Shown here piece after piece: positions 25,001 through 36,748 of a stretch of 64,000 nucleotides of DNA (its first letter is position 1; each line of letters begins with the position of its first letter). Source of the stretch: Erythrocercus mccallii (taxonomy: Eukaryota; Chordata; Aves; Passeriformes; Dicruridae); assembly GCA_013397435.1 (NCBI GenBank), contig VZRG01000307.1, forward strand, positions 313,360 through 377,359, written 5' to 3'. Made by a program: the position numbers and the translations under genes. A model generated the notes under the pieces. It ran no database searches. It was not told where the DNA came from and saw only the letters and a list, made by a program, of their open reading frames with translations.

Positions 25001-28000
25001 AATATATATCAAGCTTCACAGTATGCTTTCAGTCATCATTGCAATGCTCTGGGAAAGCCACGGATTCACCTCAGAACTTTCCTTGGAATCCTGAAGATGG
25101 AGAAATTAATTTAAACCAGAAAATTCCTGTGACTTGTTGTCTTTGTGAACATTTCCTTTTAAAGCAGGAAGTGTACAGATATCCAAAGTATTTGCAGAAG
25201 ACATATTACTGTCATATTTCAGGCGTTATAAGTTCTGAGGTGTTCTGTTCAATCATAAGAAATAAGAAGGGACTGTAAAGCTAAGATAGAAGAGCCTCAT
25301 GCTGAAAAATTATCAACATGCTTCTAAAACAGTTCTGTACCTGGTTAATGTGGAGGTGGGCTATCAAGTTTGTAATCTCCACAAGATGGCTAATACCTGC
25401 TCAAAAGGCAAGGAAACATGTAAGTTGTTTCCCCTGCAGTCACTGTGTCTCTTTCCACTGACTCATTGCTACAAAGAAGGGTACCTATTCCATTCCCTCA
25501 GCTAGCTTTAAAAAAATATTTTGAACAGTGTGTCAGATTAAAATGATGCAAGTAGGCAACTTGCACTGAGGTAAACCCTTCTATTAGACTATTCATGAGA
25601 AAATTATGAAAATTTTTCCAGGTTCTGTTTCAGATAATTAGAACAAGAAAAAGAAACCTGGAAGAAAAAAACCAACCCAAACCACCAAAAGATACTAATG
25701 TTGATACCAGATTTCAAGACTGTCTTGAAAATTATGCAGAAAAATGTGTCACAAAAAGAACACAAGTTATTTCTTTGGTTTCTCTGCTGTTTTTCAGTAT
25801 AAATTTATGATTTACTGTCATAGTATTACCTCCCCCTCAAGAATTTTCTCCCACAAAAATTTGCATAGAAAATTTTAACAGCTCTATATTTTGTGATTAA
25901 AGTAATTTTTTTAACTGGCAGAGTGAGACATGGTATTAACAGGGGAAAAAATCCTATCACTTATTTGCTAATTAAATCATAATGGATCCCATGAGGAATA
26001 ATTGTTTATAATGAAAAAAAGTTAACTAGTCACGTAAGGACAGTGGTCAGGCAGTTTTCCTGTGCATTTGTAACTAGATGATCTGAAGGTGTGAGTTTCA
26101 AGGGGTCCAGCTAAGGCTTGGAGAGCAGAGCTCACCCTTTCTTATTTGTCTATGATCTCAGACCTTCCAAAGGCTTTATGTTGGTTTGAAATGTCTCAGC
26201 ATTGCTGATTAGAGCAAGTCCTGGGAGATGTTGGGTTAAACAGGGGTTGAACAACTGCAAGAAAGGGAATGACAAATAGAATTGTTCATTTGCATGAGGG
26301 GACAAACCTCTGTGTGCTTGAGGCAAGACCAAGACAAGGAAAGAGGCAAACAGCCACCCACTCCTTACATGGGAAAGCAGGACAGGACCGAAAGAGGAAA
26401 CAGAAAGGAGAAGACACAACAGAAAGAGAAGTGCAGAGACTGCCTCCCAGGGGCTGGTGTGACCCACTAGCAGGGTGCCTCTGGTGCTCTTGGGTGCACC
26501 AGCTTCCACAGGTTCATTTTGGGAGTTGTGCTGGTTTTGCATTAATTAACATTTGGTGAAGAGTGAAGAAGCCACTTGTGGAAATGATTTTTATAAATCT
26601 GTGCTCCCCATTGCCCCAGAGGGACTCGATGAAGTTGTTCCTTTCATCTCTCTGCCACTGAGGCTGGCACAAGCCTGCAATGCAGGCTTTGGAACCTGGG
26701 GTCATACCCTTCCACTCCCCCACTCATTGCCTATGGCATTAGTCATACCTTTTCAAGAACTAATAGCAGTTTGCATGCTCTGAGCTGGGAGCCACTCTGT
26801 GGATAGGTGGGGGAATTCAGCATGGGAGGACATTTCCTCCATCATTTTTCATTGAGAGTCAAGATTTATCAGCAAAGATACCAATTCCTATTAACAAAAA
26901 ACCCAACCCAACCCAAAACATTAAACCCAACCAAACCACATGAGCTGACAACTTCAATCCCAAAGATTACTAGAGTGCTTAAGAGCCCTGGATTCCCACA
27001 CTTATCCTTCCTTTCCTGTTTCTCTCAGGAGTGATGAAGTTTCCCTCAGCACTGATCCAAATTGAAGGTTTAACTTGTCTACTGTCATCTTCTTCACTTC
27101 ATAAAGGGGGTAATGATCCAGGGAATAAAGATCTAGATGTTCCAAGTCATGTTAGCAAAGTATGAGCGGAGAAGTTCCACTGATTGTGAAAAATCCTTGT
27201 CTCTGGTTTCATGTCCACCATCGCAGCATCAGCATCTAGCACAATAGGATGCAAGACAAACTGAGGGCCACAGGTGTGCTGATACAACAACATGCAATTT
27301 AATCACTAACCTATTGCAAATTTATTTTTGAAAAGGCTACTTTCATCACTGATAGCCGAAAATACTCACTGGCAGGAGGAAGGAGCAGATGTTTAGCTCT
27401 CTGCAAATTTCTAGAGGCTTTCTCAGAAATGGGCAGCAATCATTTAAGGAGACTGAAGGAGAGCAGAAACATGAGTAACTGCATGGAGTTAAGGAAGGAC
27501 AAAAGCTAACTGTCTGAATAACCTTTGTGACAGCAAAATCTACAAGTCTGTGGAGAATTTTCCCAAAGGAAATGGTGAAGGCCTTTCTAATTGACATACA
27601 TAGACTAGATTAAACAGAATACTTAAAGTGTAATTGACAAAAATCATGCTTTAGTGCAGAGGGATAGAATATTCTAACAGTTTTCTGTAGCTGTGATGTG
27701 CAGTACAGAACCAACAGAAAATGGAAAAATTTCTTTCCCCTCACTATTTACTTTTTTCTAATTTTCTTTTCCTTTGCACAATGAACTAAAAAAAGCCCAG
27801 AATATGAAAATAAAATCTATAAGCCAAATATTTAATTTATGCTATACTGTCTGGTTATTACACCTTCTCATGAACTCCTGAAAGAGCCATAAACTGTGTC
27901 CTGCTCCTCTTGTGCTGCATTCTGGATAATACTGTAGTGAGTAATACACTTAATTATGACTTGTGTTTTAACTTAATGATACAGAAAAATTAAGACCTTG

Positions 28001-30289
28001 ATCAGTTTACAGATCAGATTTATATTCTGTTCCATCATAGGGTATTTATCCGAGAACATTTTTTTACCTCAAATTTCAGGTTATTCCACATGAAAATACT
28101 GTGGACAAGTAGGTACTCTTTGCCAGCAAAATATTTTGCAGTGTTATGCACTGGTTCAATGTTTTTGTAGAAGGTTACCTCCATGATGTGAAATTGTAGG
28201 TTTAATATTTTGCTTCTTTTTAGGCAGATGACTAAGGTCTCAGATAAAATATTTTCAGGCAACAGTGTACGAGAGAGGTTAATCAAAATGAACAATATTT
28301 TGTCAGTTGTAAAAGCCTACAATTATGTAGAACCTTTTTCTATTTTTAAGCTACTCTCAGACATAGTGATTTTTGTTTATAGTCTGAAAAAAAAAGATGA
28401 TCTGACACTTCCTGCACTTGCAGACATTCTGGACCTCATAAGCTGGTGTTCTTCTTCCATGAAAGTTGGAGAACCAGATTTAATTCTACGATGTTATTCT
28501 AAAAACAAGTAACTACAGATTCCATAAACTTTAACGTTCGGTCAGGATTTTTCACTGTAGCCCAAGTTGCATCTATACCTGGTTTCACCGCCAGTAAAGA
28601 CAAAAAAATTTACTTGTCTCTTTACTGACCTTACATTATTATAGGAGAAGGCAAAAAACTTCCCTATCTTATGCACAATTTTAAATATTGTTCTACCCCT
28701 TTTTAAATTCCACTCTGACGCACAGATCATTCAGCTATTGAGGCATATGCTTGGGGGAAATAGTGAGTCCAATTTCAATAATGCTAAGAGCTCTATAAAA
28801 ATCACCAGAGCAATTGTATTAGGCTCAAGCTGCTGCTTTCTCATAGTAATGATCTGGAAGTAAAATAAAACCAAACAAACCCAGATACAGACATTTCTTA
28901 TAGTACAGTCTACTGTAGCTGTCTATTTCTACCCAGCAGATCAGCCACATATTTTATGAAGAAAGTTCTTTCAAGACCTTATTTTTTAAAAAAAAATCTG
29001 TAGGAGAGAGTACCAACAAAACATCACATTCTTAATAATATAATTAATTAACAAGTAAATTTCTGCTTGCAACTGAAAGACCTGTATGATACTAAAGATT
29101 GTTGAAAATCTACTTTGTGAAGCCTTTTTCAGGTTGATACTTCCAGTGAAGTCATTAACACTAAACAGTCTGGCAATGTTCATCTACCATGTAAAAATTT
29201 TTGAGCATTTAAGAATTTTTAAGGTTTTTTTTTTTCAAAGACCAGGAAATTTCCAGGTATAGAAGCAGATGTGCCTCTGTAATATATAATGAGTGACATA
29301 ACTCAGAGGTCTAGAAGACGGCAATGTAATACCCACATTTTTTAGACTGAAAATTTTGCAGATGAACTAGTTTTTCATTTAAATCGTAAGTTCAATTTTC
29401 CTTCCATTAGACAGCCATTATATACTGGTAGGTGGGAAAACAGGTAATATTGATTTTTTTTGGTTTTAGTATTCATTGCCATATTTACACAATTTTGCTT
29501 ATAAAAGACTTTTTTAAAATTATATGTTATAGTCGGTACTACCATGTTATCAGCTTTATTAGTATTCTAGGCACAATATAAATCAGAAGATTTACAGGAC
29601 ATTTAAGCAGCTTGAAATCCTAAAGAGATTGAACTATAAATATAAAATTGTGTTGTATTTGTGTTTTTAAAATACTACTTGTTAAGAATCAAACAATTTC
29701 TCTTATATTAGGAAGTTCAACATCCACCAAAGGAAATGACAGGGGAAATCCAGTCTCTCTGATGAGGCTGGGGTAAGACAAGTTGTCTAAGGAAAACTGA
29801 AACTTGCAGATAGGAAAAAAAACCATATTTATTTCAATAACATTATAAAGACACTTCACTTCATTGAAATAAAATTATGGGCTTAGAGCAGGAAAAGCCT
29901 CCTCAGTCTTCAGGGACTGACAGTCCCATAATATAAAGCTTGACCTCATTTTAATTAGATATTTCTGAGATGTGGCCACTGTGCCAATCAGGTTTTTTCC
30001 ACGCACCTGTGGTTTGTTGGCTGTGGTGGGATCTCCCTCAGAAAAGTGTTAGCAATGACAAGGGCCACAGTGAAAGGAAGTGAAACAATCCCACTTACCC
30101 CACAATTCCCTTATGCTCACCTATTCATAGTTTTAACAACCTCTGCTTCCACATCCCTTAAGGAATCCACTGATTGATAGTGGTTTTAATTTCCAGTGAT
30201 GAAAATACTCTTTGATTCCCTTTGGGGAAGAAGCTTGACTACCTACAGCCAGCTTCCCAGAACTCTGCCTAGCTGGTTTTTGACTATTC
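19067..30289. other. Long unique AT-rich noncoding stretch
   Basis: More than 11 kb in which I could not support a gene or a sizeable transposon. Open frames such as 23312-23728 (138 codons, plus), 24904-25278 (124, plus) and 26150-26542 (130, minus) show no known domain and overlap antisense frames. Minor simple sequences are a CT-rich tract at 19921-19949, a triplicated CTCTTTATC-type 9-mer near 20565-20586, and AACCC-rich patches near 25665-25690 and 26897-26940. GC content rises modestly around 22440-22760, 23450-23700 and 26300-26560. These are the parts of the stretch that most resemble possible exons, but no splice-bounded conserved reading frame could be identified. Confidence 0.5.
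19921..19949. repeat. CT-rich pyrimidine tract
   Basis: A run of about 29 pyrimidines made of CTCT and TTTCTCTCT units, broken only by a single G. Simple low-complexity sequence with no attached element. Confidence 0.75.
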
Positions 30290-30450
30290 GCAGGATGAGA
30301 GACTTCAACCTCCCTGGGCAATCCTTGCCAGTGCTTGGTCACCCGCACAGTAGACAAGTGCTCCTGTGTTCAAATGGCACCTTGTCTGTTTCAGTGTGTG
30401 CCCATTGCCTCTGTTCTTGTCACCAGGCACCACTGACAAGTTTCTGTATC
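30290..30450 (-). mobile_element. CR1 LINE fragment, ORF2 C-terminus
   Basis: The plus strand carries the reverse complement of the end of CR1 ORF2: GACTTCAACCTCCCTGGGCA, then CCAGTGCTTGGTCACC, and GTGCCCATTGCCTCTGTTCT followed by GTCACCAGGCACCACTGACA. Translated on the minus strand, part reads TVRVTKHWQGLPREV, a block diagnostic of the CR1 ORF2 C-terminus. Neither the 3' tail nor the RT domain is present, so this is an internal scrap of an old insertion. The minus-strand frame at 30133-30357 is explained by it. Confidence 0.88.
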
Positions 30451-32865
30451 ATTCTGAAAAAAGGTATTTTTTCACTGATGGGTGAAATTAAGGCTTAATA
30501 AGCAATTGGTGAGGCAAGACGTAAACTTTCAGGTCAGAAGTGTAATACAGAAAAACAGGGCAAAAGAACAGCTACTAGAAAAATTAGTAGCCAGCTGAGA
30601 CAAAATTCAGAGATATACAGAGGTCCCTTTATTCAGAAGGAAGCAGGAAGTATTTCTTCACTGTAGCTACGGGACATAGGCATTGGAATAAGATGCAACA
30701 AAATGCAAACTTATTTTTCCTGTTCTGCTGCTGCTGCTACACTATGTTGTTTCATGGCTGATAGTGATGTGAAAAAGAATGATCAAATGCCCCAAAATGG
30801 GCAGATTGGGAAATTAAAAGAACATTTCAAGTTTAAATAAAATTAGACCTAGATTGTGGTTTCTGCTAGTCAATTGTATGGATATGAATTTTGTGACAAT
30901 ATGTTTTTGAATTCTTTTAGGAAAAATATATTGTAGCATATCTTCTGAAGGGACTGGTTTAATTACAGTTGAGTATTTGATGCTTCATTGGGTTAAGTTC
31001 AGTCCACTTAAACAAGAGTGACAAACTGTCTGGATGAGATGAAGTGTCATAATGCTGAGATCACTAAAAACTGCACAACAGCCAGTACAGAAGTGGGATG
31101 AGATTGTACATTAAAAGGCTGTATTCTGTTTGCTTAAGTGCCTTATACAGTTGAAGAAAGCATGAATATATGCATTATGTTTACCTCTTTACTAGACTAA
31201 GTCAGTTGTTAAACTATGATGCATAATGTGATTTTCCAGTAAAAATATACTATGGTTGACTACAAAAAAAATTGAAATAAATCACTATGCTTCAAATTTA
31301 TTCTATAAAAACACTTGTTTCTGATACTATCAAAAAAGAAGTCACATGCAGTCACAGTACATGAAAACTTTGTGTAACATGGTGCATAACAGATCTCAGG
31401 AAAGGCTGACCTCAATTCACCCTTAGGCATGGTTACAAAGGATACTTAAATGAACATTTCTAGCAAAAATCACAAGCATCAGATTTAGGATAAAAAAATG
31501 CCATGTGATAGCACCTAATTCTCCAAGTGTGAACTGGCCAATAAAATTTGTTTTATAGTAATTTTCTTTGTACAAATAAGGTGAACTTTTAGATTTAGTC
31601 AGCCTTGTTTTGAAATTTAATACGGATTCAACACAATAATTTACACATAAACCTCAGAAGAGAAATTAACTAGAACCAGATGTTGAGCAAGATGCCACAT
31701 TAGGAGAAACCCACTTTAAACAACCACCTTACTGTAGTGACTTGAGTCAGCACAGTTTATGGCAAGCAGAAAGGAGCTTTTCTTAGCTGCTATAAACTGG
31801 TGCACACACTTCAGCACGTGAAACCAACACCCCCTTAAAAGGCACAGTGATTGGCTGTAGGATTTAGAGCTTTATAATTGGTATCCCGGGTGACCAAGTC
31901 TGGATGATACAAAAGCAAAAGCCTGGACAATATTACGGCTTCACATGACAAGAATTGTGTTTTTGTTTTTCTTTAATCTGAATCTGAAAGATTATACCTT
32001 TGTTGAGTACATTCCAAATCAAAGTCTCTAATACTGCTAGGGAAAAAAATTAAACTTGAGAGATGCTGCTAACTTCAAAGCTACACTTCAACTTGAATTT
32101 TTATCTGCTATTACAACATGCAAACAAATTAGCTGAAAGACACTTCAGGAAGAAAATATTTTCTCCAGTTGCTTTTACTTTTTTCCTTTTTTTTTCAACC
32201 AAGTACCTGGGTTTCTGAGAACAGGTTGGGTCCAATGCTATTTTTGTCTCATTTTTGTCTGGATGTGCTTTACATAATCCACCAGCTATCATTTTTGGGG
32301 AGGAAAGCAGGAAAGACCCAAAGAAAGCCTGAAATCCAGAATGGCTGTGGCAGGCCATGGACTGGTTGTACAGAGTTGCAGGTCAGACAGAACCATGATA
32401 GTTGTTTGTCTGATGGCCTCTGTGCACTCAGCTGGGGTGTGATTCCATGGGAAGCGCAGTCTTGTCCCTCAGGGTCAGGGTGTGGAGCCGTGCACTGAGG
32501 GACGAGCTCCCAGAGCTGGCTGCGTCTCACACCGTGTCAGAGGGGTCTGCTGGCCCCTCACACCACTCACAGTGTTTCTGCTGCTCCCATGTACCCTTCT
32601 TGTTACAGCCTTGGAATCCTAAACTATGGAAATCAGCTCCCAGCCTGAAATATGGTGATTAGTTTGTTCTGGAGAGTGCCATGAGGCTGCAAAACCAGAC
32701 ACCTGAGAGCAGACTTATTCTACTTGAATCACATCCTTTTTGGTTCTTCCTTCCTCAGCTTTTCCTCTGTGGTCTGCAAGGCTGCTCATCCATCAAGTGG
32801 CAAAATCACAGTACCTCTAGCTATCTGAGGAAACACAATTTCTCCAGGATGTTTTAGGATAGATG
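30451..32865. other. Unique noncoding stretch with a promoter-like patch
   Basis: No gene is supported. A (CTG)4 run lies near 30726. Around 31815-31881 several common regulatory motifs fall close together (listed separately). At 32330-32600 the DNA is more GC-rich, with overlapping frames on both strands (32169-32530) that resemble no known protein. Confidence 0.5.
31815..31881. promoter_or_regulatory. Cluster of common regulatory motifs
   Basis: Within 67 bp lie a perfect E-box CACGTG (31815-31820), a perfect CArG box CCTTAAAAGG (31833-31842, the serum response factor consensus), and two inverted CCAAT motifs ATTGG (31850-31854 and 31877-31881). Each motif alone is expected by chance at this scale, but the density is notable in otherwise plain AT-rich DNA. 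There is no transcript or conservation evidence, so regulatory function is only a possibility. Confidence 0.25.
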
Positions 32866-32871
32866 TGTTAC

Positions 32872-33636
32872 TGTTGGAGTCCAGGATATCCCTCTGGCCG
32901 CCCTGGAGGGTTTGGAGATTGGACAGGGGGGTCTGGGATCTGTACAGGGGGGTCAGACAGACACACACACAGAGCCCAGGAGGACACTGCCTCTGATCCC
33001 TGATCATGGGAGTGAATACTCACATGCAAGAAGAAGCACAAACCCTAAGAATTTAAAATAAGTAGTAGCTGGTTTGTTATAGAATATAAATATAGAAATT
33101 AGGATTCTTAGCATAGGGGGCTGAAGAGACAAGATGGAGGATTTGGGGTGTGGTCCTTATGCTCCTTGTTCTTGCTCTCGTCCCCCATCTTCTCCTGAGT
33201 TGGATGTTAGAGATTGGTTTAGAGTAGAATTGACATGTTAGCATAGGTAGTAGATATTGGTAGAAATTTTGTAAATAAAAAATATGTTGTGGACTGTGAT
33301 TGGGTCAAGGGTACTGTACTTAAGGTACGGGACTCTCTGATCCGGGCAGTCCAGCCGCGTGTCTTGCTTTGCTGGGGACGCCTTGCAAAGCCGAACAAGA
33401 ACTGATAGATAGTTATGAATAAACAACTTTGATAACACGGACTGCTGGACTCAACTTGTCGTCTCTGGCTTCGGTGTGAGACACCAAGGGCAAAGAGAAG
33501 ACAGAAAACCTTATTATCTCGAGGAACAGCAACCTCGAGGAAACTCCTGGGGAACAACAACCCTAGGAGAAAACCTTATTACCTTGAGGAACAGCAACCT
33601 CAAGGAGAATCTCAGGCCAGCAACCTGAGAGTTACA
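32872..33636 (+). mobile_element. Solo LTR, ERVK-like, plus strand
   Basis: A long terminal repeat of about 765 bp, most similar to avian class II endogenous retrovirus LTRs I recognise. It starts near TGTTGGAGTCCAGG (32872). A TACTTAA box (33317-33323) lies about 95 bp before an AATAAA signal (33418-33423), giving a plausible U3-R order on the plus strand. The U5-like part contains four consecutive hairpins (33518-33630). GTTAC occurs at both edges (32867-32871 and 33631-33635). This could be a 5-bp target duplication, or part of TGTTAC / GTTACA terminal sequences placing the ends at 32866 and 33636, so boundaries are uncertain by about six bases. No internal gag, pol or env region is present. 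The frame at 33219-33560 on the minus strand is a chance product of the LTR. Confidence 0.75.
33518..33630 (+). repeat. Four tandem hairpins with conserved loop inside LTR
   Basis: Four inverted repeats follow one another. Hairpin 1 is CTCGAGG / CCTCGAG (33518-33539, loop AACAGCAA). Hairpin 2 is CTCCTGGGG / CCCTAGGAG (33544-33569, loop AACAACAA, one G-U pair as RNA). Hairpin 3 is CCTTGAGG / CCTCAAGG (33582-33605, loop AACAGCAA). Hairpin 4 is TCTCAGG / CCTGAGA (33610-33630, loop CCAGCAA). Stem sequences differ while pairing is kept, and the loops are nearly constant. They lie downstream of the polyadenylation signal, hence in U5, which would form the 5' leader of the element's RNA. Confidence 0.85.
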
Positions 33637-34380
33637 GGCATTTTCATACTACAGAGCTTGAGGAATGACAAGAACCTGAAAGGCCGTGCAGGTTTTGCCT
33701 TCTCCCCAAAAAGATTGACTTACAGTTTCCCATAATTAGATATTTCCAAGACAAAATGTTATGATCATGCTGCATAAATGTTTGAATTCACAGTCTTTAA
33801 GGACATTCTGAAGAAACCAAATTAAATCCATAAAAATATTTAAAGTGACCACTTGAAGACATGGTGAAACCATCACTTCCCATAATGAGCTGGTTACAGG
33901 TCAAATTAAAACACATTTTGCTTGTTTTTGACATTTTAGGCATATGATTTGAGATTATTCTTTTACAGTGATTTGTCTCCCCACTTATATATTACCCTTT
34001 CAAATATTGCATCTTCTGGATAGGCCAGAACAGGCAACTGATCCCTGTTTACATCATTGGTAAAAGAACACAGGACCAAAAAGTAATATCTGGGGGATTT
34101 TGCTAGAAAATGTCCTACTCATCAATGACTTCACACTGACTGTGTTCTAAGAATTCTCAGTTAGCCAATGCTTTTAGTCTCTCAGACACAGACCTTGACA
34201 GTGCCATGTACAGCAAATGTTTTTTTAAGTCAAATGTCCAGGTACTAAGTCAAATCAGAAAAATCCAGGGTTACAATAATGACTTAGTTACATTTTCTAG
34301 CTAGATTTAAAATGTTTCCAGAAAATACAACAAGATTCTTGGTCAGGCAGACACAGAAATAAATATACTAACTGTTCTTG

Positions 34381-34425
34381 CTTATATATATAACACCTTA
34401 TATATAACCTTATATATAACCTTAA
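34381..34425. repeat. 12-bp AT-rich tandem repeat
   Basis: The unit CCTTATATATAA occurs twice in perfect register (34396-34407 and 34408-34419). A similar, longer unit precedes it and a partial one follows, for about 3.5 copies in all. Simple AT-rich minisatellite. Confidence 0.8.
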
Positions 34426-36690
34426 ATTATTTGCTGAATCTCCAGTTAATCACTTAATAATTCCACATGGCATCAATACACCCCTTATTCTTCTCAAATA
34501 TTGGAAGAACACTATTGATTTCTGACTCTGTCAAAATTTGCCTGAATTTTTTTAAGCCAGCTTGTAGTGCTTCTCAGACATATTGCTATTTGATGGAAGT
34601 ACAAATAGTGTTCCAAACCTCCTTAAATGTCGTTCACAGCCTATTATTTTTCAAAGACAAACTATATTCTACTGAGATAGTGCTTTTATTATCTCTTGTT
34701 TTCAGAAATAGTAGAGATTTATTTTTTTTACCAGCTATGTGAAGTTTGAAATATCCATGACATTATAGCTATTCGTACCAGAGTTTTCTTTTCCTACGGG
34801 TTATGGGTAAGTATTTGTTGAAACATTCATATGGGTCTTTCCTGAGATTTAAGCAATCTGTCTGGCAGCACAGTGTATTACTGATCTGTTACCCTGTACG
34901 AGCTGACAGCTGAAGCTTCATTCTAGGGTTCTTGGGCTATCTTTACCCTTCTGCCACACTATCCTCACAAGGTGTGTCACTTTCAAGAAGGGATGTAGAG
35001 TGAAAACCAGTATGGCAAATATTGGCTTAAAGAAAATTTGGGCCATGATGAACAGCATGTACAAATAAACAATAAAAAATTTGCATAGCAATTAAAAATG
35101 GAGATCAGATCATGTCGCTTCCAACTTTATTATTCACCTTAGGATTCTCCTTTTTGTTGTTTGGAGAAGAAAGAACAAGAGAATAAAAAAAAGACTTGTT
35201 GGACAAAAAAGAGCATTTCTTTCTGATCTCTCTCATTCATAGCAGAGTATTATCATGTAATATCCACACACATACATCACAATCTATACCAAATTTTGAG
35301 ATTTTTCATAATTTATGCAGTGTCTGAAGAAAATTCACAAATCTATAACCCTAAAATTGAAACTCATATGAAGATTTAGACAAGTAGAAACTTTACAGAA
35401 TGCACTTGTCACTTCAAATTAATTTATTCTATATTTTGCTTTGCTCAAACTCCCAATTTTGAGGATTATTGGCAGCAATGCCCTGAGAATGATATGAGAA
35501 AGCTACCTCTGTTCTTGCAGATTTCAGTATTACATACTTACCCACATGTACAATTGTCATAGTCATTTTAATCACCTGTAATCTAGGTGCTGCTGAGTGA
35601 TTGATTAAGAAACTGTGTTTAACTCATCAGTTTTAAAGGATATATCTAACAGGAAAACTGCTTGCGTATCAAACAGTGACAAACAGAAAAAAAGTTGTTT
35701 GCTTAGTAGGGAAAAATTCTCTTTTATATTATTTTCTCTGTTTTCCGAAATCAGCACTCATCACCTACCATCTGTTCTTGCTTTCTGCGTGGATCTTCTT
35801 GATTTGATTGACATTCTTCCCAATGGCAGAACTTTCAGTGCATGTTAAGTTACACAAGAGAACCAATTTAAGCATCTCTTGTGTATAAATTAACTAGAGA
35901 GTCTTAGAGATATACTGCTTATCTGATGGCATAATAGAGCCCAAAGCTCTATCATTGATCTTTCACAACTTGGCTGTCAAATATAAAAAAGTTAAAAGAA
36001 AGGTAAGGGAGGGAAATCTTTTTTTCAGAATTATAACTTTCTCAGCTTCTCATAGAACTGCATTTCTTTCGCAGAGAAATTGAGAGAAAATTAAATGTAT
36101 CAGTAAAGCTCATGGTATAGTTGTGACAGAAAAAATGGCCCATTGAAGTAAATACTAGGAAACTCTGTATGTGGAAAGATTGCTGTTACCCATAGTCATC
36201 AAATGTCATTAGTGTTTTCTTTTTCAGTGTTTTGGTATTGCAAACTTACATTTGTGACAAAACTGATTCTTACTCCAAGCTGTTAGTTGAACAGTTAGGA
36301 GGATACTTTTAAGTGTGTCCTTAGGCAAAAAACGTATGAAATTTCTCAATTTTTAAACCAGATTTGAGATACAGCCTATTAACCCTTGACTGTATTGCAA
36401 GAAGGTCAGTCTGGCAAAATACCTGAAAAAAACTGGTGATCATATTCCTTTCTCCACATCCTGTCACATAATTCGATATTTTTGAATGCTTCACTGTGTC
36501 CATTGTAATTGGTTTGCACTCCAAATGTTTCCATAATTTAAAATTGATGCTCTTGTCAGGACTTCTGGCAATATTGTGTTGTTTATATTATTTTAAAGAC
36601 ACTGAATCAGGGGATAATCCAGTAACAGGCCTGATATAAAACCACTGCAGCCTAAGTTTCTTATGAATGTGTTGTTAATATGAAAATAAT

Positions 36691-36748
36691 AAAAAATATA
36701 TATATACATACATACATATATATGTATGTATGTATATATATAATTTTT
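36691..36748. repeat. AT-rich palindrome, 46 bp perfect core
   Basis: Positions 36697-36742 form a perfect inverted repeat with no spacer. Each arm is 23 bp, built of TA steps and three CATA (left) or TATG (right) units, with the axis between 36719 and 36720. Beyond one mismatched pair (36696 and 43), five more A:T pairs extend symmetry to 36691-36748. It can be read as a TA / CATA microsatellite that is mirrored at its centre. Sequences like this can extrude cruciforms and tend to vary in length. Confidence 0.9.

Noticed and set aside
33219..33560. 113-codon frame, minus strand
   Set aside because: Lies antisense inside the LTR and is a by-product of it.
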